From positions 64,163,900 to 64,227,899 of the forward strand of contig JASWHV010000002.1 of the NCBI GenBank assembly GCA_030760725.1: DNA of 64,000 bases. Direction: 5' to 3'. Made by a program: the position numbers and the translations under genes. Of the stretch, positions 46,182-59,401 are shown in pieces. The number at the start of each line of letters is the position of its first letter. The first letter of the stretch is position 1. This stretch comes from Neostapfia colusana (taxonomy: Eukaryota; Streptophyta; Magnoliopsida; Poales; Poaceae). The notes under the pieces were generated by a model that did no database searches, was not told the DNA's origin, and worked only from the letters and a program-made list of their open reading frames with translations.

Positions 46182-49102
46182 AGTGTTATGTGAATATCCA
46201 GACGTGTTTCCCGATGACTTACCGGGCATGCCGCTCGAACGAGATGTAGAGTTCAAAATTGAACTAGCACCGGGAACCACACCGATATCTCGACGAACGT
46301 AGAAAATGGCACCGAAGGAGCTAGCAGAGTTGAAGGAGCAGCTTAATGACCTCATGGAAAAAGGTTTTATATGCCCAAGTTCATCACATTGGGGCTATTC
46401 TGCACTAATTGTAAAGAAGAAGGACGAAACATTGATGCTATGCGTAGATTATCATCATTTGAATGCTGTCACTATCAAGAATAAGTATCCACTACCTCGC
46501 ATTGATATTTTGTTCGATCAACTAGTGGGTGCTAAGATATTCTCCAAAATGGATCTTCGATCCGGGTATCACCAGATAAAAATCCAGGAGGAAGATGTAC
46601 CCAAGATGGCATTCTCAACAAGATATGGACTTTATGAATATATTGTCTTGCCGTTTGGATTGACTAATGCTTCGGCTTATTTTATGTATCTCATGAACTC
46701 TATGTTCATGCCGGAGCTAGGCAAATTCATCGTGGTTTTTATCAACGATATATTGGTTTATTCAAAATCAGAAGAAGAAACACGCTGAACATTTGCGCAT
46801 TCCAAAGATTGAGAGATCACAAACTATATGCAAAGTTCAGTAAATGTGAGTTTTGGATCAGCAAAATATCGTTTCTTGGGCATATTATTTCACTGGAAGA
46901 CATCGATGCGGATCCATGTAAAATCGAGCAAGTGCTGAATTGGAAATCTCCAACCTCTGTTCATGAAGCGAGGAGTTTCCTAGGTTTAGCAGGTTATTAC
47001 CGGTGATTCATTCCAAACTTCTCCAAAGTCGCTAAACCTATGATGGAGCTGTTGAAGAAAAGTACCAAGTATGATTGGAGCCAATCATGTGAACAAGTTT
47101 TCAAACTTTAGTGAAGCATCTCACCACAGCTCCGGTTTTGTCCCAGCCGGACACAACAAAACCGAACCTGCCCGGAGCGAGACCCCTTAGAGGCCCTTCG
47201 GTACTATTATAGAGTTTGATGTTTATTGTGATGCATCCGGCATTAGTCTTGGTTGTGTGTTGATGCAAGAAGGACGCATGGTCGCGTATGGATCCTGACA
47301 ATTGATGGGTCATGAACATTATTACCTGACGCATGACCTTGAACTAGCTGCAGTGGTCCTTGCATTGAAAATTTGGAGACATTATTTATTAGGCAATCTA
47401 GTACATCTCTACACGAACCACAAAAGCTTAAAGTACATCTTCACACAGAAAGAACTGAATATGAGGCAGCGAAGATGGCTAGAATTAATCAAGGATTATG
47501 AACTTGAGATTCATTATGATCCGGGCAAAGCGAATGTGGTTACCAACACACTTAGTTGGAAAGCCCATGTTCACCATTTAGCCATAGCTGCAAATGAAGA
47601 AGGAGAACCAAGCCTGCGCTTAGTTCCCTACGGATCACTGTTCAATCTCGCTCTCATTCCTACAATCCGAGATGAGATTGTAGAGGCCCAGAAGAGAGAC
47701 AAGGGTATGTCTCACCTACGGAGAAGAGTGGACAACGGTGAATTGAAAATGTTCCGCAAGGATGAAGAGGGTACACTCTGGTTTAAAAACCGAATAGTTG
47801 TACCGCGGAATATGAAATTGCATAGGAAAATATTGGATGAAGCTCATTTATCCAAATATCCATTCATCCAGGAAGCAATAAAATGTACCAGGATTTAAAA
47901 TCTAAATTCTAGTGAACGCAGATGAAAAGAGAGATTGCAAAATACGTATCCGAGTGTGATACGTGTCGGCGGGTTAAAGTCGACCACATGCGGAAAGCCG
48001 GACCACTTCAACCACTAAAGGTTCCATCATGGATGTGGGAAAACATAAGTATGGACTTCATTGTCGGATTACCAATGACCAACAACAAGCATGATTCTAT
48101 TTTTGTAATTGTCGATCATTTGACCAAGATAGCTCATTTTATCCCAGTCCATACCAAATATGTGGCAAAGAGATATGCGGAGCTGTTCATATCAAGAATC
48201 TTATGTTTACAGGGGGTTCCTCGTACCAACGTCTCTGACCGTGGTGCATTATTCGTATCCATATTTAGGGAGCAACTGCATGCTTCCTTGGGAACCAAGT
48301 TAATTTGGAGTTTAGCGTATCATCCGCAGACTGATGGTCAAACCGAAAGTGTAAATCAGATTATGGAGGATATGCTAAGGGCACGTGTTATCAACCATGG
48401 GAAGAATTAGGATGATCACCTACCGTTAGAAAAATTCTCCTTTAATAAAGGTTATCAGCCCAGCATAAAGATGGCACCGTATGAAGCTCTTTATGGCTGA
48501 AAGTGTCGCACACCGCTGAATTCGTGTGAGTCTGGCGAGAGAGTGGTCTACGGGATTGATCTTGTGAATGAAGTCGAGGAATGAGTACGAGTGATTCAAG
48601 CCAATTTAAAGCTGCTCAATTTCGGCAGAAAAGTTATGCAGATAAAAGGCGGCGACCTCTCCACTTGGACATAGGGGACCACCTGTACCTTCATGTCTGT
48701 CCGATGAAAGGGATTCATCGTTTCGGAGTGAAGGAGAAACTTGCTCTGTGATTCATCGGGCCATTTGCCGTCATCGAATTATCCGGACCCGTGGCCTATC
48801 GTCTGAAGCTACCGACGTCACTCTCTGGGATCCACAATGTTTTCCGCGTCTCTCAGCTACGGAAATGTCTTAAGTACCCAGCTGAAGTTTGCATGGAGAA
48901 CATAAAAGATATTCAACCGGATCTAACTTATTCTGAGTATCCGACCCAGATTATTGACGAGAAGACTCGTGCCACAAGAAATCAGACATTACGATTTTAC
49001 AAAGTCTTGTGGAGCAACCACACCGCTAATGAAGCAATGTGGGAAAGCGAGAATTTTCTTCGTTCAAATTTTCCTGACTTGTTAGAGTCATATGTACCGT
49101 AG
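46182..49102 (+). pseudogene. pol: Q pol: RT, RNase H, integrase, chromodomain; heavily mutated
   Basis: RT starts with CEYPDVFPDDLPGMP. The YxDD box reads FINDILVYSKS, so a catalytic Asp is lost; a stop lies near 46303 and a frameshift near 46785. RNase H is split by about 49 bases of unrelated sequence (47165-47213) and has TNHKSL and TNTLSW for TDHKSL and ADALSR. Integrase keeps MDF, SDRG and GQTES but has stops near 48408 and 48500. The end has VLWSNHTANEAMWE, a chromodomain-like stretch, stopping at 49100-49102. Several catalytic losses are Asp to Asn, that is G to A, as expected from deamination of methylated DNA. Confidence 0.85.
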
Positions 49103-49148
49103 TCTTTCTCCCTTCCTCTGTCTTTTTGTAATCTCGGGACGAGATTCT

Positions 49149-49161
49149 TTTAAGGGGGAAA
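49149..49161 (+). other. Polypurine tract of Q
   Basis: TTTAAGGGGGAAA after CGGGACGAGATTC, before the LTR start. The LTR start reads AGTAAC, presumably from TGTAAC. Confidence 0.65.
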
Positions 49162-50176
49162 AGTAACAGCTAACTTTTGTAAAGTTATATTTCACTTTAT
49201 AGAGCAAAGTTAAGGAGAAGAAAGACTATGTGTGTCACATAAAATGATAAACATGCAATGGACATGTGAGGGAGTTAAAAAATTTCTTTAACTCATGCTT
49301 AACACATGTTAACATGAGGAGCGAACTTCACTCCCTAAATTAAACTCATGTGCTCCACCACTATGAAGAGAGTGGGGGAAATTTAAACATAATTTAAGTT
49401 ATTTTAAAAAGGATTCAAGTTCAAATTTCACAAATGCATACAAGTAATGCAACCAATGAGTTTCACATGTATCAAAGAGCTTATGTTTAAAATTTGGATA
49501 TTTTTGGAGCTCATCTACCATTTATTCAAAGGAATAATTGAGAGCACCTTCAAATTCAAATTTTAATTTGAAATATGAACCAAACAAGCACAATTTCAAA
49601 ATCTGATTTCAGATTCGAGTTCCTCATATTTCTTTTGGCCTATTCTCCAATTCTGGTGATTTTTGGACAAAAGCTTTGTGAGAATTTTAAAGCACATAGG
49701 GGATAAGAGTGGAGGTGCTTTGGTCCCATAGGTTAGTCACCCCACACAGTGAACCGCCTCTGTTTTCTAACTTCACACGCGCGCGCAACAGTTCCCGGCG
49801 GTGAACCCAAGCCCAATGCCTCACGCGCCAGCTCCTGCTCTCCAGACGATTTTTGCTTGCTCTTATCTCCCACACACGACGCCCAAACAAAGTTGGCTTC
49901 TCTCCCAGCTCGTGCCGCCTCTCTGTTCTTTCTCCCACGTGCGAAGAAAAGCCACCAGCGCCACTCTCTATGTTTCCACCTCACACCGCCAGCCGATCAT
50001 CAGATGATCGAGCTCCCCACAGCAAAAAGCAGAGCACACGAGTGCTCTAGCCGACTACCATCTTCACTCCACGGTTCCCTGCTCAGTTGTGCTCGGAATT
50101 CGAAGTAGGTAGCCGTGCGCCCGAGTGAAATACGGTGAAAACCTTTCGGCCTCCGTGGACAGCCCACACTGAGAAG
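49162..50176 (+). repeat. Q 3' LTR, first part
   Basis: About 1.0 kb before the P insertion. It is only loosely similar to the first kilobase of the S LTR; the phrase CCGTGGACAGCCCA (near 50154) matches S 9719. Short ORFs near 49690-50110 on both strands overlap each other and are not kept in S, so I do not call genes here. Confidence 0.75.
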
Positions 50177-53100
50177 TGTAACACCCCAAATTTTGATTCA
50201 AAACCCTAAACCTTGTTCAGAGGGGAATTTAAAAATTTTTGGACGTGTTGCATGTTTTGCAAAAATTCAAATTCAAACTGGAATTCAAATTAAACTCAAA
50301 ACAGAAAAGAAATGGAAAAAGAAAAAGAGAAAACGGGAAAAAACCGGCCAGTGGGCCGAAACCCGCCAGCCCGCCCCCGCGCGCCCGCGCTGTCTCTCAC
50401 AGACGGGTGGGACCCACCTGTCATCCCTAACCCCGAGCGTCTGCGGCCCGGACTTTTCCCCCCGAGCGCGCGCGATCTTAACCGACTGGAAAACGCGTCC
50501 CTCAGCCGAATTCCGGTCCCAGAAAGAATCAAACTCGATCACAACCGACCCACCGCCCTCCCCCGGCTATAAAAACCCCAGCCCCGATCGGTTTTTCTCA
50601 CGCGATCACCGATTTTCACTCCGGTGAGCACCGAGACTTCGCCGGTGAATTCTGGCCGATATAAGCTCGGAAACTCTGATCTAACTCGCTGGTCTTGATC
50701 CACCGCCTTCGGGGAACTTTGCAGGTGCAGAAAACCCGAAGACTTACGGTGTAAACCCAGCGCCGACGAGCTTCGCCGTGGTTTTTCCTCGGACCTCGCC
50801 GCCGAGCATTTTCCAGGACCCCCGAGCTCGAGAAAACCCCCGAGGTGAGATCCCTGACCTCCCCTCTACCGATCTATGCCATAAGATCACAGTTCTAGGC
50901 AGAATTCTCGCGGATCCGAAACTTTCCGGCGAGATCGCCGCTTCCGGCCGCCGTGCGCCGCCGGCAGCGCCGCCCGCGCTCGATCAGAGCGACGTGGCCG
51001 CTTGGGCGCCGTTTATTTTAAATCGCACGGTAGACTTTAAATCCCCGCGTACCGGTTCGATGTTATAATCTCAGCCGTCGGTTTAAAATCGGACGGTCCA
51101 CGTCAGGCCCGCGTTATAAAGACTGGAATTCTTACGTGCTACCCCCTGGGGTTCTCTGGAATTGAGAGCTAGCCCCGGAAACTTCAGATCTAGCCCCTGG
51201 AACTCCAGAAAATCATGTAAATTCATTTAAAAATCAGTTTTAGCCCCTGAACTTAATAAAAATTAGGAAAAACACCTCTGATAAGTGTAGCTAGACCCCT
51301 GGAAATTATGAAAATAATATTATAGACTCTGTAATGGGTGAGTTCATTATTTTAGCCCTGTTTAGTATTTAATTTAGAAAATTGAATATGTAACTAGTGT
51401 TTAAAAATTAAAAAGTGGGACAAACATATTGTCAAAATTAAGTTAAAAACTTTCTCAGTGCTTAGAAAACTTTGGAGTGAGGTAAAAATATATTTTGGGC
51501 TGAAATGAATCTGTTTCATTTATTAATCACATTTATTAGTATAGGGACACATTTTTAAGTAAAGAATAGCTCTAGAAAAATAGGGAAAATAATTATGAAA
51601 TAGTTTACATCAGAGGCCAAGGTCAAAATATGTTATTCAATTATTTAGGACCAAAACCTATACTGTTTAGATGATGTGTATTACTAATTTCATAATAAAA
51701 TACACAATTATACATAGGAATATAAATCTGAAAATATAGCAACTAGTAAATGATAAATGGAGTTTTTAAAAAATTCAAAGAGTTCAGTTTAGGGTTGATA
51801 GAAATTATGAAGGCACATATGGAGAAGAAAAATACTTTTCTTACATACTTGGTAGTTTAATATAAGGAATTTATTTAAAACTGAAACACACACATATATA
51901 CATATATATATAGTATGTAAGTATAAATATGAACACCAAAGTAGGAATCATACACATATAAATAAAAGTGTGTGCAAGCCACAGATCAACACACAAAGTA
52001 ACCACAACACATATAATGGTGAATGAATTTCATAAATATGAAATGTGTGGTTTGTATGAAGTAGAAGTGTGAACTATGTCTTATGATTGTTGTTTTTCTT
52101 TTGCTATGTGTGATGGTATGAAGTAGAACCTGTTCAAGAGCAAGTTATTCCTTTCCAAGATCAGGACTACCCATTTCAAGAGCAGCAAGAAGGAGGCAAG
52201 TGTCCTTGACCACTTTGATCCTATGCTAGGATGTGTAGATAGAATTATTTGCATTGTCAAGTTAAATATGAAACCCATGCTAGGAAGTTTCCCTAGAATT
52301 GCATTACCTTGTTTCCTTGTAGCTTGGGTTGGGATTTATTTTGTCATGTCATTTATTTACATGCATATGCTTAGCCATGCTTAGAATGGGATATTTGGGA
52401 TATGAGAGCATCAGTTTATTATACCATACTCTTGAATGAGCTATTGTGAGTTATGTAGAGGTAGGGATCAAGGCAAGTTGGATGTTTTGGTTGTGTGCTG
52501 GGTGCACGAGACTTGGGTTTGTGTTTAGTACTTGTCTGGATCCTAAGGACCGGTTCATGGAGCATGTAACCCGGCTTTACAGTGCCAACCACATGCTGAG
52601 ATGGGGCAGCTTGGCCAATTAATTAGGTGTATCCCCGGCGTAGTATGGGTGTGTTGGATGGTGCGGGGAGTAGGTGTCAGCTGGACTACCATATGAACCG
52701 CAAGGCTCAAGAGGGGGCCACTGCAGCGGGGTTGGAGCCTCTTGTATGCTGTTAGGGGTGAAACCTCAGTGGGCCCACGCTCGTCGGGAATCCCTTTGTA
52801 AAGGCTTCGTAGTGATCTCCTGGCCGCACACCTGGGAAGTGTGAATGTGGATCGTAGCCACTGGCATAATGGAGGTTCTTTTAGTCCACCCGGCAACGGG
52901 GGATGAAATCACTACATGTGGGTACAGTGGTACAAACTCTGCAGAGTTAAAACTGTCTTGACAGCCGTGCTCACGGTCAAGAGCGGTCTGGACTTATTCA
53001 TGATTAGAGGATTGATGGTTTTGGAAGTTAAGCGGGGAGCTTAACATTGGAAATGATGTTATGGTTATTGGATTATGATAATGGGTTGGGAGATTGGGAC

Positions 53101-53589
53101 CATTTCACCTGTGTAGTAATGTAGGTGCTTAATAAGCTAAGGTGATAGGTATTAATTGCGTAGTGCTTTAACCATGAGTTCAACCTCTCCTTGTTCTAGC
53201 CATGCATGATATAATTTTCCCACACTTGCTGAGTACCATGGGTACTCAACCTTGCATATTTGTTGGTTTATATTGCTGCTCAGGTCAAGATAATGAGGTG
53301 GTGTATAATGACCAAGATTTTGGACCCGAGGAAGGTTTTTAGGTTCATGAAGACCCCCGGGCAACGTCTATGATGGAGCCCTAAAGAATAATACTCCGCT
53401 GCTAGTTTATTTACTTGTGATGAACTTATTATTGTCCATCGAGACATTTACTATGTAAGACTTACTTATACTCGACACCTGGCTTGTAATAAATGATGCT
53501 TTACTATTTGTCATCACATGTATGAGAAAATGATCCTGGCATACATGTGATATTCACTTGGTTGTTCTTCGGAAAAACCGGGTGTGACA
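50177..53589 (+). repeat. P 5' LTR, 3413 bp
   Basis: TGTAACACCCC to GTGTGACA. It has a TATA box, a hairpin at 53230-53248, the exon-like segments 52127-52195 and 53284-53342, and an AATAAA near the end. It lacks 23 bases present in the 3' LTR between two CGCCAGCC repeats. Confidence 0.93.
50568..50575 (+). promoter_or_regulatory. TATA box of P 5' LTR
   Basis: TATAAAAA after CCCCCGGC, at the family position, about 390 bases into the LTR. Confidence 0.7.
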
Positions 53590-53593
53590 GAGG

Positions 53594-53606
53594 TGGTATC
53601 AGAGCC
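53594..53606 (+). other. Primer-binding site of P
   Basis: TGGTATCAGAGCC four bases after the LTR end, identical to R. Confidence 0.88.
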
Positions 53607-53805
53607 AAGGTTGCCCGTAGGAACGTGGACCTAGGTAGAAATGGACGTAGTTAAGGGCCCTATTTTCTTAAAAACTATTTTCCAAGGTGTGGGTGGAAAA
53701 GTGTTATTAAAGGAGTCATTTTCTTCATCTTACCCCAACTTTCATTCAAAATAGGATTTTTGTTTGAGAATTCATCTAACCTAATTTTAAATTCTTTTGT
53801 TTTAG

Positions 53806-54585
53806 ATGGTTCGCATGATTCGCACCGCTCGTAAGTCCACAGGAGGGAGAGTTCCCGTAGTTGCCCTTGCCGAAAGAGAGGAGAGTCGTCCAGTGACGTA
53901 CCTTTCCTATGGATTGGTAGTAGGAGATTTGTTGCGCCGTCTTCGGCGTATGCTCGAAGCCGCCGGCAATACGGGCAAGCTAATCATCCACTATAACTCC
54001 ACCAGGACCATCCGTGGGAAGAGGGAAGAATGGAGTTCGGAGATGAGGATTATACACGAGAATCAGCTGCTTAAGATTCACCACTCTCCAGCTTGTCGAG
54101 CAACGCAAGTTGACGCGGAGAAAGATGTCACCTGGGAGGCCATCACCTGCCAGAGTCACATCTATCGTCGCTACTTGAACAAAACTGAATACATGTATGT
54201 CCTCCAACGCGAGAGTGGCACCACGGAGTACAAGTACCCACCGGTGCAGCAAGGGACTTCCCATGAGCACATGGACTTGTGCTTGGAGGATGCTGCTATG
54301 CTCAGCACTCGACTGCAGGAGTGTCAACAAGAGCTTCAGGATGTCCGAGACACCCTGAAGGAAACGGAGGCGTTGCTGTGAGCTTGCTTAAAGGCGAGAG
54401 AAAGAGGAGATGGGAATGAACTGTGTGTCACCGTGAATGATACATGGACTCCTGACTCCCCGGATCGCCGAGCAATCAGGCGTCGTCGCACTTCTCCACC
54501 AGCAGCCTCCCAACCCAAAGCAGAGTCAGAAGGTAGCCGAAATGAGGAGGAAGATCCCGAGGAGCCAGCTCAAGAGGATGAGTAG
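53806..54585 (+). pseudogene. P orf0, one premature TGA
   Basis: It is homologous to the intact R orf0 (23704-24474) along its length. A TGA at 54379-54381 replaces a CGA (CpG transition) after the coiled-coil region, leaving 191 residues. The frame is otherwise open to TAG at 54583-54585. Most differences from R are scattered single residues. A shortened product with the coiled coil is possible. Confidence 0.75.
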
Positions 54586-54886
54586 TGTAGAGTCTTTCCC
54601 CTAGCTAGCAAGAGGTCGAGTAGTCGAGTCGTTACGTAGTTAATGGTGTGATAATGCTTGGTGTGTGACGTGAGTTGTGGAAGCCATGAGCAATTGTCCA
54701 CAGCCTCGTCTTCAGATTGTTTTGCTTTGGTGTGTGAACCCACAGGAAATAATAGTGCATTTATTTGGTGTGAGATATGAACCCTCGTAAAATTTTAACA
54801 AAGCCTCAACACCTCAAAGTACCAACAAATGAAAGTAGTAAGATGATACTAAATGGTATCAAATTAACATTTGTTGATTCTGCCAG
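54586..54886 (+). other. Spacer between orf0 and gag in P
   Basis: 301 bases, homologous to 24475-24785, no ORF and no clear signal. Confidence 0.5.
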
Positions 54887-57800
54887 ATGGCCGGAAGAGG
54901 AAAAGGACGTGCTGCCAACCCCGCCAACAACAATGATGAGGCATGCAACCCTCATCTTTCTGGAGGCCAGGACAGGGGTGGTCGCCGTGAAGAAGTTGAT
55001 CCTCTCCACCAAATGCTGGAGAATCAAAATCAGCTTATCCAGAACTTGACTCAAGTGGTGGCCAACTTGCATCAAGTTCCACCTCCACAAGCTGCACCAC
55101 GCCAACCAAGGTTGAGTGAGTTTCTAGGAACTCAACCTCCAAAGTTTGCAAGTGCTGCTGAACCTCTGGAGGCAGATGATTGGCTGAAGACCATTGAAAG
55201 TAAGATGAGGATAATACAATGCCAAGGGTATGAGAGGGTGCTGTTTGCCTCTCATCAATTGCATGGACCTGCTGCTGATTGGTGGACCGCCTATGTGGCC
55301 GCCCATCATGACCCTGAGAACATCACTTGGGAAGAGTTCAAGTGTAGTTTCCGCAACCATTACATCCCAAGAGGTGAACTCAAAAACAAGAGGAAGGAAT
55401 TTTTGGGACTGCAGCAGGGAAACATGAATGTGAGGGAATACCTCACTAAATTTACTCAACTATCCCGTTATGCTCCACGAGACATAGAGACTGATGAGCA
55501 GAAACAAGATTGTTTCGTGGAAGGACTTACCGCAGAGATGCAGTGTGCAATGTCCTCCAATGAGTATGAAAGCTTTCAAAAGATGGTGGACAGAGCATTT
55601 GTGGTGGAAAGGAAGCTAAAGGCCTTGGAAAATAAGAATAAGAGGAAGGCGGGGTGGTCACATCAGGCCTCAGGGAGCAACGCCCGCCCACGTATGATGC
55701 AGCAACCTACGGGGCAGACAAGCCGTGCTGCGGTACCCTATTTAGCACCAAGAGGGTACAACCCAAACTACAGGCCACCCGCGGCACCAGCACAGCCGCC
55801 ACGTCAGTTTGTGCAGCAGCCTCGCCCCACATATCCACCTCGACCAGCAGTGCAAGGACCCCCAAACCAACCCCAAGACAACAAGGGCCCAGCATCTAAG
55901 ATTGGGGTGCAATGTTTCAGCTGTGGTGAAGTGGGGCACTACGCCCATAAATGCCCAAAGAAGAAGCCTGCGCCGCCACAACAGCAGAATGTAGTGAGAG
56001 GACGGGTGAACCACGTCACTATGGAGGAAGCACAAGAGGCACCCGACGTGGTAGTTGGTAAGTTTCCTGCCAATTTACACCTTGCAACTCTGCTGTTTAA
56101 TTCTGGTGCTACCCACTCGTTCATTGCTCAAGGGTTTGTTAAGAAGCATGACCTAGCAACCACACAAATGAACCATATGCTAGCGGTAAACTCTCCAGGT
56201 GGAGAAATAAGGACAAGACAAGTGTGTCCCAAAGTGAGCCTAGACATTAATGGGGTAGTATTTACGGCTAACCTCATAGTGATAGATTCACAAGGGATAG
56301 ATATTATTTTGGGTATGGATTGGTTGACCAAACATAAAGGAATCATCCATTGTTCGACCAGAACGGTGGAACTAACTCACCCCAATGGCACAAGAGTAAA
56401 GTTCATAACGATACACGAGCCTAGGAGGGACATTAAATTAAATCAAGTGGAGGTGAAAGTTGAGGAAATCAGGACTATCAGGGAATATCCAGATGTTTTT
56501 CCGGAGGAATTGCCAGGTATGCCTCCCGACCGTGACGTGGAATTCGCAATTGAGCTAGTACCGGGAACGGCCCCGATATACAAGAGACCTTATCGAATGG
56601 ACTCCAAGTAGCTAGAAGGGCTCAAGGATCATTTGAGAGAATTGACGGAGAAGGGGTATATTCGCCCTAGTTCCTCACCATGGGGAGCTCCGGTGATATT
56701 TGTGCCCAAGAAAGACGGAACCCAAAGATTATGCGTGGATTACCGTGCCTTGAATGAGGTAACCATCAAAAACAAGTACCCATTACCCCGCATTGAAGAC
56801 TTGTTTGATCAGTTGAGGGGAGCTTGTGTGTTCTCGAAAATTGATCTCAGGTCGGGGTACCACCAACTCAAGATAAGGCAATCAGATATTCCCAAGACAG
56901 CTTTCGTATCTCGGTACGGACTGTATGAATACACTGTCATGCCTTTTGGGCTAACCAATGCCCCGGCGTATTTCATGTACCTCATGAACAAGGTATTCAT
57001 GGAATATCTGGACAAATTTGTGGTGGTTTTCATAGATGATATTCTCGTCTTCTCCAAAAATGAAGAAGAACATGAGAAACATCTGAGGTTGGTGTTACAG
57101 AGGCTGAGAGAACACCAACTATATGCCAAGTTGAGCAAGTGTGAGTTTTGGCTGAAGAGAGTTCCCTTTTTAGGACATATAATCTCGGAGGGAGGAATCT
57201 CCGTAGATCCCGCCAAAATCGAGGATATCCAGAAGTGGAAAACCCCTGAAAATGTCGGGGAAGTTCGAAGCTTTTTGGGATTGGCTGGATACTATCGACG
57301 GTTTATTGAGGGATTCTCCAAGATCTCGAGACCTCTCACCAAACTGTTGGAGAAGGGAATCACATTCACCTGGACGCCACAGTGCGAGACGAGCTTTCAG
57401 GAGTTAAAGAAGAGATTGACAACAGCCCCAGTGTTGGTTATGCCAGATATGCAGAAGAATTTCACAGTGTACTGCGATGCCTCTGGAAATGGGTTGGGAT
57501 GTGTTCTCATGCAAGAAGGACATGTCGTGGCATATGCATCCCGGCAGCTTTGGAAGCACGAGAAGAACTATCCTACACATGACCTAGAACTAGCTGCGGT
57601 GGTACACGCGTTGAAAATTTGGCGGCACTATTTGATGGGGAAGAGGACAGAGATATATACGGATCATAAGAGTTTGAAGTACATATTCACACAGCCAGAT
57701 CTCAATCTCCGACAAAGGAGATGGTTAGAGCTAATCAATGACTTTGATGTGGGCATCAACTATCATCCTGGGAAAGCAAACGTCGTGGCCGATGCTTTGA

Positions 57801-59356
57801 GTCGGAAAGTGCAGGTCAATAAGTTGAGCTTGAAGGACATGCCCGCAGAATTGAAGGACGAGGTTATAAGGCTCAATCTATGTCTAGTAAATAGTGGTGA
57901 AGCCATCGCCATGGAAGTGGACTCCACACTCGAGCAAGACATACGCGAGGGCCAAAAGAATGATGAGAAGATACAAGAGATCAGACAGCTCATCAAGGAA
58001 AATAAAGCTCCTGGTTTTAGAGAGGATGAACAAGGAACGGTGTGGCACGGGAAAAGGATCTGTGTGCCAGAAGTAAAGGAGATCCGTGAATTAATTTTGA
58101 AGGAGGCTCACGATTCTGACTATTCCATTCATCCTGGGAGTACGAAGATGTACCAGGACCTCAAGAGCAGGTATTGGTGGTATGGCATGAAGCGAGATGT
58201 CGCGGAACATGTTGCCCTATGTGACACATGTCAGTTGGTGAAAGCAGAACATCAACGACCCGCGGGATTATTGCAACCACTCAAAGTGCCTGAATGGAAG
58301 TGGGAAGAAATCAGCATGGATTTTGTCGTGGGATTGCCTAGGACCCAATCCGGGTATGATTCAATATGGGTCGTTATTGATAGGCTAACCAAGGTAGCTC
58401 ATTTCATCCATGTGAAAGAAAGCTACAGCGGATCCAAATTGGTAGAATTGTACATGTCAAGGATTGTGTGTTACCATGGAGTGCCAAAGAAGATAGTGTC
58501 GGACCGAGGGACACAGTTCACCTCGAGGTTTTGGCAAAAGTTGCATGAAACCATGGGAACCCATCTGAATTTCAGCTCTGCCTATCATCCCCAAACTGAC
58601 GGGCAGACGGAGAGAACCAATCAGATCCTTGAAGATATGTTAAGGGCATGTGCACTCAAAAACAATAGGAGTTGGGACAAGAACTTACCATATGCGGAGT
58701 TTTCCTATAACAACAGCTATCAAGCTAGTATGAAGATGTCACCGTTTGAAGCTTTGTATGGAAGGAAGTGCAGAACTCCCCTATTTTGGAACCAAACAGG
58801 AGAAAGTAAAGTGTTTGGTCCAGAAGTGCTACAAGAAGCCGAGGCGAAGGTGAGGGAGATTCGCTACAATTTGAGGATAGCACAAACACGCCAAAAGAGC
58901 TATGCCGATGTACGAAGAAGAGAGCTCGTTTTCAACGTGGGAGACTATGTTTATCTCAAGGTGTCCCCTATCAGAGGACTTCGTCGGTTCAAGGTGAAAG
59001 GGAAGTTGTCACCTCGATACATCGGACCCTTTCAAGTTTTGGAAAGAAAAGGTGAAGTGGCGTACCAACTAGAGTTACCGGTTCATCTATCGGACGTGCA
59101 CGATGTATTTCATGTGTCACAACTCAAGAAATGTCTTAGGACGCCTGAAGAGGTGTTACCCATGAATGAAGTGGATGTAGCTGAAGATTTGTCTTATGCC
59201 GAGCAACCATACAAGATTTTGGAGACGATGGAACGCCTCACCAGAAACAAGAGAATCCGGATGTGCGAGGTGCAGTGGAAGCATCACTCAGAAGAGGAAG
59301 CTACCTGGGAACGGGAAGATGAGCTCAAGGCACAATTTCCGGAATTGTTTTCTTAG
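54887..59356 (+). pseudogene. gag-pol: P gag-pol polyprotein, one TAG and a dead protease site
   Basis: One frame of 1490 codons from ATG 54887 to TAG 59354-59356. Gag core at residues about 100-230; CCHC knuckle from residue 343 (CFSCGEVGHYAHKC); protease site reads FNSGATHSF with Asn at about residue 405 where R has Asp; DIILGMDWL follows. RT has FIDD at 715-718; RNase H has YCDASG, TDHKSL and ADALSR; integrase has the HHCC finger and MDF, SDRG and QTERTN; the end has a chromodomain-like stretch (VQWKHHSEEEATWE). TAG at 56609-56611 replaces CAG, between protease and RT. All other domains are open. Both key lesions are C-to-T type changes. It is the best preserved gag-pol in the window. Confidence 0.93.
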
Positions 59357-59383
59357 AAACACCAATCTCGAGGACGAGATTTC

Positions 59384-59401
59384 TTTTAAGGGGGGTAGAG
59401 C
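59384..59401 (+). other. Polypurine tract of P
   Basis: TTTTAAGGGGGGTAGAGC, identical to R, directly before TGTAACACC. Confidence 0.87.

Noticed and set aside
49687..50108. ORFs near the end of the first Q 3' LTR part, suggesting a captured gene fragment.
   Set aside because: Plus- and minus-strand frames overlap fully, codon use looks random, and the place equals the GC-rich promoter part of the S LTR.
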